Made by a program: the position numbers and the translations under genes. Of a stretch of 64,000 nt of DNA, positions 46,332 through 57,198 are shown in pieces. The stretch lies in contig CM049306.1 in the NCBI GenBank assembly GCA_026874595.1, forward strand, positions 66,470,019 through 66,534,018. The letters run 5' to 3'. The stretch is from Sipunculus nudus. Lineage: Eukaryota > Annelida > Sipuncula > Golfingiida > Sipunculidae. Within the stretch, counting starts at the first letter, position 1; each line of letters opens with the position of its first letter. The notes beneath the pieces were generated by a model that saw only the letters and a list, made by a program, of their open reading frames with translations, was not told the DNA's origin and ran no database searches.

Positions 46332-47020
46332 TGTTGGGTGCAAATTGAATTTGTATCCGGGTTCTCACACAACAAACATAAATTTACAAAGAAAGACTCA
46401 TGGTACGGTGCAGATATATATAATTATCCAAAATAAACATTATATACAATATGTACAAAGTTAAAAAGAGTGTAAATTATAACATCACTTAAACGGGGCA
46501 TACATTACAGAACGAAATATACTTTTCTTCAACTCATAACCAAGATGGCTCCGGGTTGGCTCAGGGGTTGCCATTAGGAGCCGAGCAATGCGTATACTTA
46601 AGAAACACAAGTCTATAAACTAAGTCCATGGTGTACATTTCTCTCAATAACGGTACTCCGGGAGATAAATCCAGGCCTGGTGATCGTTCAACAGTTCATC
46701 GTGCAACCCGTCTGTAACTGGTGAGTTTCAGGCTTTTATAACGTTGAGTATCACGACGCGATAACAGTGTGTATTATATTTCTCTATTTAAAACGGGTTT
46801 TGTTTCTTTCTCAACTGGAATAATATAAGTTCTGTGTTCTTCTATGACTGTGGTCTTATTGTTCGTGTTAATTGAAAGAGTCTTCTGTGGTCCACTTGTT
46901 TCATTCCCGCGGCGTTATAATATGACGATGCGGATCAGTGAGTCTCAATCACCGGTCGTCCTGCCCTTGTACCACAACTGCCTTGTAATGACCCTGCACT
47001 TGTATACGAGCACCATAACA
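46332..47020 (-). repeat. 5' LTR of outer gypsy element
   Basis: 689 bp. On the minus strand it starts TGTTATGG at 47020 and ends CACCCAACA at 46332. A TATAAAAG box lies at about 46734-46741. ATAT duplicates flank the whole element. Confidence 0.85.
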
Positions 47021-47023
47021 ATA

Positions 47024-47066
<43 letters not shown>

Positions 47067-48480
47067 TCACATGTATACAGAATTATACATAAAATAAAAT
47101 ATATAAATACATTTTTTCTACAGACATGCCCGTCATTTATATTTTTACACTGTTGCATATCTTCCTTCATAGGTTTTTTCTGTGCTTACACTTGATCCTG
47201 AGTCACTTTGAATTTGGATTTCAATAAATGGCATGTAGATAGATCAGCTTAAATAGGAAGGCAAATTGAAGGAATGAAAATGATACAATCAGCAAAAAAA
47301 AGTATATGCAAGGGAAAACTTTATTATAAAACATAAAATTATCAAAACACATATTCACAATCAACAACTCTGAGAAAACATGTTTAAACATGCATAAACG
47401 TGTATATATATGGATCTGTTCATACACACAATGTGAAATGTAACATAAACGTGTAAGGAGATAAGAAGTGTTTTTACAAGTCGTGTACCTCGGTATTTCA
47501 TTTTGCAAATTTAAATAAAAAATGCCTTCTGATTCCCCGTGTCATTCATACAGTCATTGTGTTGATGAACTCAGTCAGCCTGTTCAAATTATACGCAATA
47601 ATACTATCACATGTATATATCATGATAATATATATATCTACTAAGTCCAAGATGCCAATTTTTAATACAAGTGGTAATTCCGTTTCGTCTTATTCATCGG
47701 GTCGGTGATGACTGTAATTGTTGATTTCCCTGCTTTTGGTCAAACTCATAGTCTGAAACAGAGAAAATACAAAAAAATATCAGTTACATAAACATGATTT
47801 GTGTGTCTGAAATATGATATATATGTATATGATATATCCATTATGTATTGAGATATAAATAAAGAAAGGATTAACTTGGATAATTTCAAATAAAATAAAA
47901 AAAAATATGCAGGGTGTATTTCTTAAATAATCCGAATATTCATTTAAATCGCACATAATTAAATGTCACACGTGCTTCCCTATTAGTTAGGAATAAAACA
48001 ATTAAAACAAGTATGTATAGAGCAGTAGTGTTATATGATGATATAAATAGGGTTGTATTTTAAAGTGGAAAATCATGTAAGCCAATATGCGATTCACACG
48101 CAGGTCCGGTATATCTGCAATATATTAAACTAACAATATATCAACATACGTTATACACACAATATACAAAATACACAGCACGGACAGTGATACCACCAAA
48201 CCTGGGATGGCGAGATTTGGAGAACCTTGTTTTGGTACAAAATATAAATTTACCAAAGAAATATATATAATCCGTGCTAATTAAAGATGTCTAAAGTAGT
48301 TTGCGAAACAAGGCATAAAGGTTTACTCACCGAAAACATGGGATTATTCGAGATTGTACGCCTCTGTGCGCTGCTGGAAAAGTCAAAGATGGCGGTGAAA
48401 ATCCTGAAAATGCCCGGATGTTAACAAAGGAAACGCACGTGCTCGGACCCCCTTGGGTGACCAAATGATCACAAGGCATG
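47021..48480. other. Unassigned AT-rich flank
   Basis: (AT)n at 47028-47060, then low-complexity AT-rich sequence with no recognisable element. AAAGATGGCGGTGAAAATC at about 48387 includes a YY1-like word and GCACGTGCTC a CACGTG E-box, but no gene follows. Confidence 0.45.
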
Positions 48481-48503
48481 ATAAGACGCCAGCGCTGGCT
48501 CAG

Positions 48504-48597
48504 TTTACGGTAGTCTACCGTAAATCGAGTAAAATACGACCGGGCCGTGAAATGACGGTACTACCGTGAAAGAAACACGGTTAACTACCGTGAAACT
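48504..48597. repeat. Cluster of short palindromes built on ACGGTA
   Basis: TTTACGGTAG-T-CTACCGTAAA (48504-48524), ACGGTA-C-TACCGT (about 48556) and CACGGT-TAACT-ACCGTG (about 48577) lie within 95 bp. TACCGTGAAA is repeated. Confidence 0.8.
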
Positions 48598-48599
48598 AC

Positions 48600-49247
48600 A
48601 GCCATGTCTAAGAGTGTATAGATAAAAGGCCAAGCAGCGAGAAGACGCAGGGTAATATGAGTGGGCTAAACAGGGAGAGAAAGAACGGGAACGCAAAGCA
48701 GCAGAACTTGCACGTGAAGCAGCAGAGCGAGAGATAGAGAGTGAATGTGAAGCCGGAGCTCAAGAGGTAGAAATGTTGAAATTGAAATCAGCATTCAGCG
48801 CTGATAAGCGCGTTAGTAAACAGATGAGGAGGAGGGAAACGGTCCTAAAACTCAAGCTCTCTCCGTTTGACGAGCAGCACAATTTCTAGACGTGTTTCTA
48901 GAGTGCTCTGAGTATTATGTCGCTGTGTCAGAACTACGATCGTGATAGTTTGGCTTTGTGCTTAGTCCTTGATACTTCCACGCAGTTAGCAGCGCCATGG
49001 ACTACAATAAGCTAAAGTTAGCTCTTTTAAAACGTTACAAGATGACTGAGGATCGAGGGTAATCATAACAAGTTTCGTATTTGTCGGCCAGAGCGTAGCG
49101 AAAAACTCCCAGCAGTTCGCAGTGCGTCATAGTGGATACCTTGACCATTAAACTGAGGTGGTAGGTATAGGCGATGACTTCAAGCTGTTGACTTGCTGAT
49201 GAATGAACAGTATTTAAACTGTTGCAGCAAGGATCTCTCTGTTTTTA
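48600..49247 (+). pseudogene. gag: Gag remnant of another Ty3/gypsy lineage
   Basis: Across frames: EREERERKAAELAREAAERE (basic/acidic coiled-coil, about 48675), LKLSPFDEQHNF, then MDYNKLKLALLKRYKMTEDR (48998-49058) and LMNEQYLNCCSKDLSVF (about 49196-49247). The KRYxxTEDxFR...EQFLxSCSKDLxVFL pattern belongs to capsid regions of a different gypsy group from the Gmr1-type elements here. Stops are many. It is cut at 49247 by a TTTAGCTCAGCTGA-type repeat. Confidence 0.72.
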
Positions 49248-49570
49248 GCTCAGCTGAGTATAAGTCATCTGAGCTACAGTCATGGTCCCTTGTCCGTCGC
49301 CCTTCTCTCCGTTAACAGGGCCCGTTTTGAAACCTTCAGACGTACAAATCCGAAAAACGGCATACAGTTAATTGTCCCAAAAATCTCCTACCATACCAAT
49401 AAATTGGGTCAGTAGGTCTTCGTCCCACCGATATATTGAGGAAAAACTCCATTTCCCAGAAACAACTTGCTGTTACACCTCAAGACTACCTAATATCAAA
49501 ACCCCTGATAATATATTGATCATATTTTGATATAAAGCCATTATTTTTTAATTTGTCGTTTCTCAAACCC
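49248..49570 (+). mobile_element. TTTAGCTCAGCTGA-type repeat, copy
   Basis: It begins with the hairpin AGCTCAGCTGA...TCATCTGAGCT, then GTCCGTCGCCC and CTCCGTTAACAGGG. Next are CGGCATACAGTTAATTGTCCC, CTCCTACCATACCA, CTTCGTCC..CGATATATTGAGG and CAAGACTACCTAATATCAAAA. The same order is found at 57199 and 59110. Confidence 0.75.
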
Positions 49571-50146
49571 GCCGACCCTAAAAACTTGAAAAATGAAATA
49601 AAAATAAAAACGAATTTTCGATTTTTTTTATTTCCGCCGGTCACGCCAACTCAGCAGTTTTTAAAATACTATTTAAATCATTATTATCCCACGCGTTTCC
49701 ACCACATTTTCGTTTAAATTTTGTGTGAAATGTACCGACTGTTGTTTGATTTGACTTCGGCGCTTATCGCTAATTTAGGTAACAAAACTCCCGACTTGGT
49801 AACCCCGGTAACCACGACGATGCGGCATGCCTTGGCTGGACAAAGATTTGGTATATTCTCTGAGACCGACACATGATGGGGCTCCGTTTCCTCCCTAGGA
49901 TTTATGTCAACTCATACGCATAACCTACGACATTAAACGGCACTTCCTACGAATGTTGCCGACTTCCGTCCATATATGTTTGTAGATAATGAGTCCTAAG
50001 GGGAAATGTAAACTGTCAGGGCGATTTGAACGATCTCAGCTCAGTACTTTTGATACTGAATTTTAGGCTACGTCCGTCAGACACGGACTCTTGGAATGGA
50101 ATCCTCATTTAGAGAGGAAGGAATCACTCATTTCTCCAGGGGAACA
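49571..50146. other. Unassigned
   Basis: No gene seen. GGTAACCCCGGTAACC at about 49798 is a direct repeat, and AACGATCTCAGCTCAG (about 50029) recalls the flanking repeats. Confidence 0.35.
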
Positions 50147-50950
50147 TTTTTTATTGAACATATGATACAAATACAATGACATGATTTTATATCATCATAC
50201 AATGTACATACAATATAAACATGTATAAATGTATACATTCACACTAAGATTGAAAAAACATTAACCTGATGCACATAAACAACAAATACAGACAGGGTAC
50301 ATTATAAACCTGTTGGTGAAGTTTTTTTTTTGTTTGTTTTAAGATAGGTATTATTTAAGCAATGTTTTTCTTTAAAATATTTATTTTTAAATTGTTTCCA
50401 TGTCTGGTCATGTATTACTATTTTGCCTTTTCCTCTAGCTATGTTTTCGTCTATTTAATATATCTGTAATACATAGTTTATATATATACAGAATGTAGGA
50501 ATTTTTTTTTGCTTACATTTACTTGTGTATATGAAATGTTTAAAGAGTAGTATTAGAATATCTAGAACAGTGTCGTTAGTGGTATTCATAATTAGAAGGG
50601 TTTCTGTGAAATTGCTCATGTGTACATACCAGCCTATGTCTTTCAACCAATTTTAAATCAGATATTAGGCTGTATGTAATTTCACAGTGATAAAATATAT
50701 GAGAATATGTCTCTCTGTCTTTTTTGCAAAAAGTGCACAGTTCTGTGTGGCGTTTTTTTTTTCAATTTAGGGAGGAAAGGATTCAGAGGTAGAATCCTGT
50801 GTCGTAGTTTAAACTGAAAGGTTCTTAGCTTCTCAGAAATAGTAATACTGGTTATATTTTTTAAGGCTTTAAGTATGATTTTATTAATTTGTAAATCTAA
50901 CTCTATGGTCCACTCTTCCATTGGTTTGACTGGCAAAATATAGAGGTTAT
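50147..50950 (-). pseudogene. LINE ORF2 C-terminus and 3' region
   Basis: Minus-strand frame 50936-50682 gives ISEKLRTFQFKLRHRILPLN and, shifted, CTFCKKDRETYSHIFYHC, the Cys/His motif equivalent to 38868-38930. Further down are IVIHDQTWKQFKNKYFKEKH and an AT-rich 3' end. Confidence 0.75.
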
Positions 50951-51129
50951 TTATTTAACACTATAAGTGAAATGTGAAGTGTTTTTCATTCTTAAGATTT
51001 TTCAACCCTATGTTCTTGCAGGTTGACTCTTGGATTGTTCTTTAGATCTTTTTTCCAAGTTCCTGGGATTGCATGCAGCAATCCTGTGTAATGCATGAAG
51101 TTAATATTGATTTTACATCTACTTATTAA

Positions 51130-52255
51130 TTATTCAAAGGTAAAAAATGTTACATTGTTTCCCACATTTTTAGTAATGTCTGAAATTGTTTTGACCCCTG
51201 CCATATATAATTTATTATAAAATATTGCTGTGTTATTTATCTTTATGTGAGACTTAAACCACACAGTTTGTGACTGAATTTCTCTTGTATAAACCATCTT
51301 AGTGTAATTGTAATTGCACCAGTATTGTAGTACTTCTTTCCAGAATGGATCACAAGAAAGACTCAAATCTTTTATATCATTCACTCCCTATGTTACATTT
51401 AAATATAAAGGTACCTAGATTTTTTTATTGTACATTAATAATCTGTCTCCAACGATTTTCAGTGGAGCTATTAAGAAAACGTTTAACCCATGAGATTTTT
51501 GAAGATTGTAACTTAGCTTGAAGATTAATCATATTTAACCCTCCTTTATCTCTCGGTGCTATTAAAGTGTTTCTCTTAACCTTGTCTGGTTGGTTATTCC
51601 ATATAATTTTGAATATTAATCCATCCACTTCTTTAATATAAGATTGTGATGGTTTAGGAATAAATATACGAGTTGTGAAATAATACATGTTTTCACAATG
51701 GTTATCCTTCCAGACAAGGACATAATTCTGTGTCTCCAAATATTTATAATAGTTTTAATTTTACTAAGAATTTCTTTATAGTTAGTTTCTATCATTCTTT
51801 TCCATTCCGGATGAATTGAGATTCCTAAAATTTTAACTGGATTGGTACACCAACAGAGACCTAAGTCTTTTAATTGTGCCCTATTATAAAAATAGTCTGT
51901 TATCGGCATTATTGTTGTTTTTACTATGTAAACTTTAATACCTGATATTTGTTGAAACCTTTTAAATACATCCAAAACTTCTTTGACATTGGTCTTCCTG
52001 TAAGAGTTAAAACAGTGTCATCTGCATACTGAATAATTTTATGTTCCTTCTGATCGACTATTTCTCCTTTTATTTTACAGTTATTCCTGATTTCATTTGC
52101 TAGTATTTCTGTTGCCAGGATAAATAAATATGGTGAGAGGTTACATCCCTGTCTAACACCTCTTGTTACTGAGAAGAAATCAGTAGCCCATCCTCTGTTC
52201 AGAACACAGCTAAAAATATTATGATAAAATATCTTCATCCAATTTCGAAGGATTG
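51130..52255 (-). pseudogene. LINE ORF2: RT core, thumb and connection
   Basis: From 52255 downward: RNWMKIFYHNIFSCVLNRGW, SVTRGVRQGCNLSPYLF, IQYADDTVLTL (catalytic YADD at about 52015-52030), FQQISGIKV, WKRMIETNYKEILSKIK and VDGLIFKIIWNNQPDKVKRN. Then come DPFWKEVLQYWCNYNY and TVWFKSHIKINNTAIFYNKL. The active site is intact, but frameshifts at about 51960, 51700 and 51430 break the protein. Confidence 0.88.
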
Positions 52256-53286
52256 ACCCACAGGTCATTTTCGTGGCTGATCCAACTGGCTTCACTCCTA
52301 TTATTATCACGTTGAGGTTGTTTTATTAATATAACTCAAAGGCGAATATAACAATGACGAGAAATAACAAACAGAAAGGGATTCATATAATTTATTGAGT
52401 GATACATCCACATAGGTACCTTAATGCCACAGCTTGCACGATTTAGCGGTCGGTTAATCCAGCCCGAATATTGACAAAATACGTATTCTTTTTTTAATTT
52501 GATTGAAAAGAGAACATATAGATGATGAGAAATAACAAAAACCAAGTGAATATATTTTAATGAGTGATACATCCACATACTTCTCTAAATGCAATGGGGC
52601 TGACATAGTCAGGTAACGGACTTTGCACGGCGTCGCGTTCGGCCCTTCAAGCTGGCAGACTTTATCATCAGAGTTTATCAAATATAATTATAAAGTTAAA
52701 CACATGACAGAATTCATCAGTTCCTTTTATACATCAGATAAAGAATATAGGTCACTCGAATCGGCCTTTCCGTCCATTTCCTCTCGAGAATGACTTTGCG
52801 ACTTTTTATCTCAGCTGACCAGTCAGCTGAGCTATCTTGACAGGTCTGCGTCTGTCTTCCGTCCATCTGTCTGTTAGACTGCCTCGTTTTGACACCAAGT
52901 TAAGTTCCTCTGAATGTGTAAGGATTCTCTGAAAAAACAAGAATGCCAAACACCATGATTTAAAATTGTAAAAAAGCTTTAACTTAAAAATTTAAACTGT
53001 TGTTATTTGAAAAAAAGTTATTTTAGATTGTAAAAAATTATCATGGATATCCGAAATGTCCTTTTTTTGACAACGCCTTTCATTGTGTGTTGACTGTTAT
53101 GATCATAATATTTCATTTAAAGATGTGTTATGATCTATTTTGTTAAAATATTTTATGTTTATAAAACCTAACCATTCCTCTTTACATTTCCTATGTAAAT
53201 ACTAGGAATTAGGTCAGTGTTGTGAAATTTCTTGAAGTTACGGGCCTGAACAAAATGCAATTTAAAAAAAAGATAGAAAATATTTA
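52256..53286. repeat. 1,031-bp duplicate A (inside LINE)
   Basis: Identical to 54844-55874 except for two differences I noticed (52621 T versus C; 53012 G versus T). It holds two diverged copies of a TGAGTGATACATCCACATA block and the palindrome CTCAGCTGAC-CA-GTCAGCTGAG (52810-52831). It stops in mid-element, where copy B continues with conserved family sequence, so A is the derived copy. Confidence 0.9.
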
Positions 53287-53287
53287 C

Positions 53288-54660
53288 ACACCTCTTGTTA
53301 CTGAGAAGAAATCAGTAGCCCATCCTCTGTTCAGAACACAGCTAAAAATATTATGATAAAATATCTTCATCCAATTTCGAAGGATTGGTCCAAAATTAAA
53401 TGCTTGAAGAACATCTTGAATATAAGGCCATTCTAACTGATCAATTGCTTTTTCAAAATCAACTGATAACAGATAACCTCCTACCTTTTTATCTTTTAAA
53501 TGTGAGATAATGCTTATATTTTTTATTATATTTTCTCAAATATATCTATTTTTCATGAAACCAGTTTGATCTGAATGTATTATTGAATGTAAGACTAATT
53601 TCACTTTATTGGCTAAGTGTTTGCTAATATTTTATAATCGGTATTAAGAAGAGAAAGGGGACGCCAGTTTTTCAAAAGTAGTTGGTCATTACCTCTTTTA
53701 GGAATAAGAATTCCCTTGACGCCTAGTGAGTGGAAGGCAGCCTTTATTATAGGAGTAACTTAGTTATAGCAATTTTAAATTCTTCAGTTTTAAATTCTTC
53801 TTCACCCAAAGTCCTTTCCTCTTCATTAAGCATTTTATTATTTTCTAGTGAAAAGAAATCCCTAATAACATTATTCGACTTGGCTTGAGCTGTAAATTTG
53901 TATAAAATTGTAATTCCTCATTTAATATCTCTTTTGGTTCTATTATTATTCTACCTTGTTTATCTTTAAGTTTTATTATGGATTTTCCATTATAGTTTCT
54001 TTTTTCAGGTTAAGAAAATATTTAGTAGGTGTGTCCCCCTCTGAATACCAGGTGGTTCTACATCTTATAATTGCTCCTTTTGTTTTCTCTTCAATAAACT
54101 CTTTATGGTTAATAACTGCTACTTTCTTTGTCTTTAGTATCACCTGTTGTGTTATATATAGTCTGTAGTTGATGAATTAACCTTTCTGAATGTTTAATTT
54201 GTTGTGTTTGTGCTTTTTTCTTGTAGGTTGCATATGCTATTGTTTCTCCTCTTATCGGACATTTTAAAGTATCCCACATTAATGATGGATTTGTTTCTTT
54301 ATTATTTTTAATAGTTTCTTTTATACATTCTTTTATTTAGGAGATATAGCACTGATCCTTTAATAACGAACAATTTAAAAAAACCTGGTCCATTCTTATG
54401 TTCTGTTATTGCCATTTTTATTTTAATTAAAGAATGGTCAGTTTTATACCCAGATTCAATATCAGATTGGTTTATACAACTTATTAGGCTATCATTAATT
54501 AGAAAGAAGTCAAGTCTGCAAAATACTGGATTAAGAAGATATCTTTGCCAGGTATATTCTAAATGGTTGGGATGTTGTAATCTCCAGATATCCGATAACT
54601 ATTCTAATTCCATCCAACTTTTTTAATATCTGTTAAAGCACTTTTTGTATTACGTTAACT
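53288..54660 (-). pseudogene. LINE ORF2: endonuclease C-terminus and RT N-terminus
   Basis: Minus-strand fragments across frames: RLDFFLINDSLISC and GYKTDHSLIKI (about 54400-54515, endonuclease end). Later come HSDQTGFMKNRYI (about 53550-53585), GGYLLSVDFEKAIDQLEWPY (53440-53500) and FNFGPILRNWMKIF at the duplicated 100 bp. This supplies the RT fingers whose palm lies beyond the insertion. Confidence 0.78.
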
Positions 54661-54843
54661 CTTGTTCTCACTAAGCACGTGGTTTCGCGGGTATATTGGA
54701 ACCAGTTTTTGAGACCATTGTCCCGGGGATCGTTGCCATTTGAGATAACATATGATCCCATACGAATTAGAAAAATATATCATGTCCGGAGTCGTGGCTC
54801 AATGTTCTTTTTCATTTCAAATTCAGGTTCTAGTTAAATCCAC

Positions 54844-55874
54844 ACCCACAGGTCATTTTCGTGGCTGATCCAACTGGCTTCACTCCTATTATTATCACGT
54901 TGAGGTTGTTTTATTAATATAACTCAAAGGCGAATATAACAATGACGAGAAATAACAAACAGAAAGGGATTCATATAATTTATTGAGTGATACATCCACA
55001 TAGGTACCTTAATGCCACAGCTTGCACGATTTAGCGGTCGGTTAATCCAGCCCGAATATTGACAAAATACGTATTCTTTTTTTAATTTGATTGAAAAGAG
55101 AACATATAGATGATGAGAAATAACAAAAACCAAGTGAATATATTTTAATGAGTGATACATCCACATACTTCTCTAAATGCAATGGGGCTGACATAGTCAG
55201 GTAACGGACCTTGCACGGCGTCGCGTTCGGCCCTTCAAGCTGGCAGACTTTATCATCAGAGTTTATCAAATATAATTATAAAGTTAAACACATGACAGAA
55301 TTCATCAGTTCCTTTTATACATCAGATAAAGAATATAGGTCACTCGAATCGGCCTTTCCGTCCATTTCCTCTCGAGAATGACTTTGCGACTTTTTATCTC
55401 AGCTGACCAGTCAGCTGAGCTATCTTGACAGGTCTGCGTCTGTCTTCCGTCCATCTGTCTGTTAGACTGCCTCGTTTTGACACCAAGTTAAGTTCCTCTG
55501 AATGTGTAAGGATTCTCTGAAAAAACAAGAATGCCAAACACCATGATTTAAAATTGTAAAAAAGCTTTAACTTAAAAATTTAAACTGTTGTTATTTGAAA
55601 AAAAGTTATTTTAGATTGTAAAAAATTATCATGGATATCCTAAATGTCCTTTTTTTGACAACGCCTTTCATTGTGTGTTGACTGTTATGATCATAATATT
55701 TCATTTAAAGATGTGTTATGATCTATTTTGTTAAAATATTTTATGTTTATAAAACCTAACCATTCCTCTTTACATTTCCTATGTAAATACTAGGAATTAG
55801 GTCAGTGTTGTGAAATTTCTTGAAGTTACGGGCCTGAACAAAATGCAATTTAAAAAAAAGATAGAAAATATTTA
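54844..55874. repeat. 1,031-bp duplicate B (source copy)
   Basis: Offset 2,588 bp from copy A. Beyond 55874 it continues CCACTTAACATTGTAATTG.GGAAGCTA, matching the continuation of related repeats at 57600 and 59465. The palindrome is at 55398-55419. Confidence 0.9.
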
Positions 55875-55889
55875 TATCCACTTAACATT

Positions 55890-56150
55890 GTAATTGTGGA
55901 AGCTATTGCGACTTTTTACCTCAGCTGACCAGTCAGCTGAGCTAGCTTGATAGGTCTGCGTCTGTTTTCCGTCCATCTGTCTGTTAGACTGCCTCGTTTT
56001 GACACCATTGGACATAGAAACCTGTAACTGAATAACCCGGGAGGTCCATACAAAATCTCCTTGGGAAATCTGAAATTAGGTCACTATGACCTAAATCCTA
56101 CCTATTGGGCTTGTAAGTAACCCCCAGAATAATTAAAAAGTTGATACAAA
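55890..56150. repeat. Further CTCAGCTGAC-palindrome repeat copy
   Basis: GCGACTTTTTACCTCAGCTG repeats 55386-55490, with the palindrome at 55920-55941 and GTCCATCTGTCTGTTAGAC. It then continues into CTGAAATTAGGTCACTATGACCTAAAT, an inverted AGGTCA pair (about 56081), as in the repeat at 15240. Confidence 0.75.
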
Positions 56151-56560
56151 CCTCCAGTATCTTGACAATTACGATAATGCATGGATTGCTCTGAATCTTG
56201 GCTTGAATGTTGACGAAGTCTGGGGTTTCCAAAAACTGGTGTCGGCACTTGCATTTTTTTCTACTTTTTACGATTCCCCCCCCCCCCACCTGTTTTTGAG
56301 ACCATGGAATGATAGCAATTGAGTCCGTTTCTTGACTGTAGTTTCATCTTGTGTCCTGAAACCTAGTGTGTTTATTGATTGTGACTAGTTTTCTAAGTTC
56401 CTGAAAACGGATGGCGCCACCTGTATTTTTTTTCTAATTTTTACTAATTTTTTCCTTTATTTTAAGACTGCCAAATTATATTGATAATATGTGATTTGCA
56501 ACTGTGATTTTATCCTATGTCCTGAAACCTTGTGTGATTTTGGGAAACCTTGTGGGATTT
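56151..56560. other. Unassigned, possible start of LTR
   Basis: Poly-C (56277-56289), and TGTCCTGAAACCT(A/T)GTGTG repeated at about 56353 and 56517. No ORF. The 5' limit of the LTR called next may be in here. Confidence 0.3.
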
Positions 56561-57091
56561 TCCATTTCTAGAATTTTCGGGTGAGAGGCTATAAATAGGG
56601 GCTGTGTTTACAGCCGGCAGAAAGGAAAATATCAGCGAGCACTCAGAGTGTTACTTTCTCGTCAGTTTTGGGACCTTACCGATAATTGCAGTGGTTTAAG
56701 AAATTCAACGGACTTAATACAGATTTAATACGGACTGTGTCCAGTTTGCCTTTGGATTATTACTATTTACCTTGATAATTGGTGTTAAAGGACTCTTGTT
56801 GAGCTTTGACAGTGGGGGTATCCAGAAATCTAATCCCGGGATCCGGACACACTGGTACTGTACATTTTTATTGTTATACTGTGTTATTGTATTGATTTAG
56901 TGTATTGTAATACTAGAATTGTTCTAAGAATAAATTATTATTATTTGTTAACAAAAAACCACTGACTTCTTCGTTCATTCCCCTAGACATTTCACGCTGC
57001 CTAGTGTTACAGAATCTGATTTTGTTTATCTCCATAACAAAATTTGTGCTTATCACGATTACGTGATCTGTTGTTATTAGGTTCCGTAACA
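56561..57091 (+). promoter_or_regulatory. LTR-like promoter and terminator region
   Basis: TATAAATA (56590-56597) in a GC-richer context is followed about 350 bp later by AATAAA (56939-56944). The stretch ends GTTCCGTAACA at 57091. Seven nt on, TGTGGGCTTGCCCGGGAGG (57098) resembles a primer site. The arrangement is that of an LTR plus primer site. It may be the 5' LTR of the gag-pol remnant at 61171, separated by later insertions, but its own start is not resolved and no 3' partner lies in the window. Confidence 0.5.
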
Positions 57092-57198
57092 TAAAACTGT
57101 GGGCTTGCCCGGGAGGCCTAATAGTTTTGAAAATTTATTAGGCCTTGCCGTAGACACATTGTTTACAGTACATTGTTTACAAGATTTATCTCAGTGGT

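Larger units (their letters stand above)
24983..47020 (-). mobile_element. Outer Ty3/gypsy (Gmr1-type order) element split by a LINE
   Basis: The right part, 44162-47020, holds the 5' LTR, primer site, gag and the first part of integrase. The left part, 24983-27459, continues at the next integrase residues and runs through RT, RNase H and the 3' LTR. They are read as one element for three reasons. The protein alignment breaks and resumes at the same point. The break is flanked by an imperfect 13-bp duplication (27447-27459, 44149-44161; 11 of 13 match). The outer ends (TGTTGCG at 24983, CATAACA at 47020) are flanked by the 4-bp repeat ATAT (24979-24982, 47021-47024). With the LINE removed the element is about 5.3 kb. 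Protease is missing, gag and pol carry stops, and the start of the 3' LTR is lost. It is inactive. Confidence 0.85.
50147..54660 (-). mobile_element. Minus-strand L1/Tx1-like LINE, 5' truncated, interrupted
   Basis: Reading downward from about 54660: C-terminal part of the endonuclease, RT, thumb, Cys/His motif, then a 3' tail with AATAAAAAA on the minus strand at about 50148-50156. The endonuclease N-terminus and ORF1 are absent. A 1,031-bp insertion (52256-53286) splits RT and is flanked by a 100-bp direct duplication (52156-52255, 53288-53387). It is related to the plus-strand LINE at 27460-44148 but clearly a distinct copy. Confidence 0.82.

Noticed and set aside
52256-53286. Segment A as an independent transposon
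   Set aside because: It lacks terminal repeats, its end truncates a family that continues in copy B, and the flanking 100-bp duplication is not typical of transposition.
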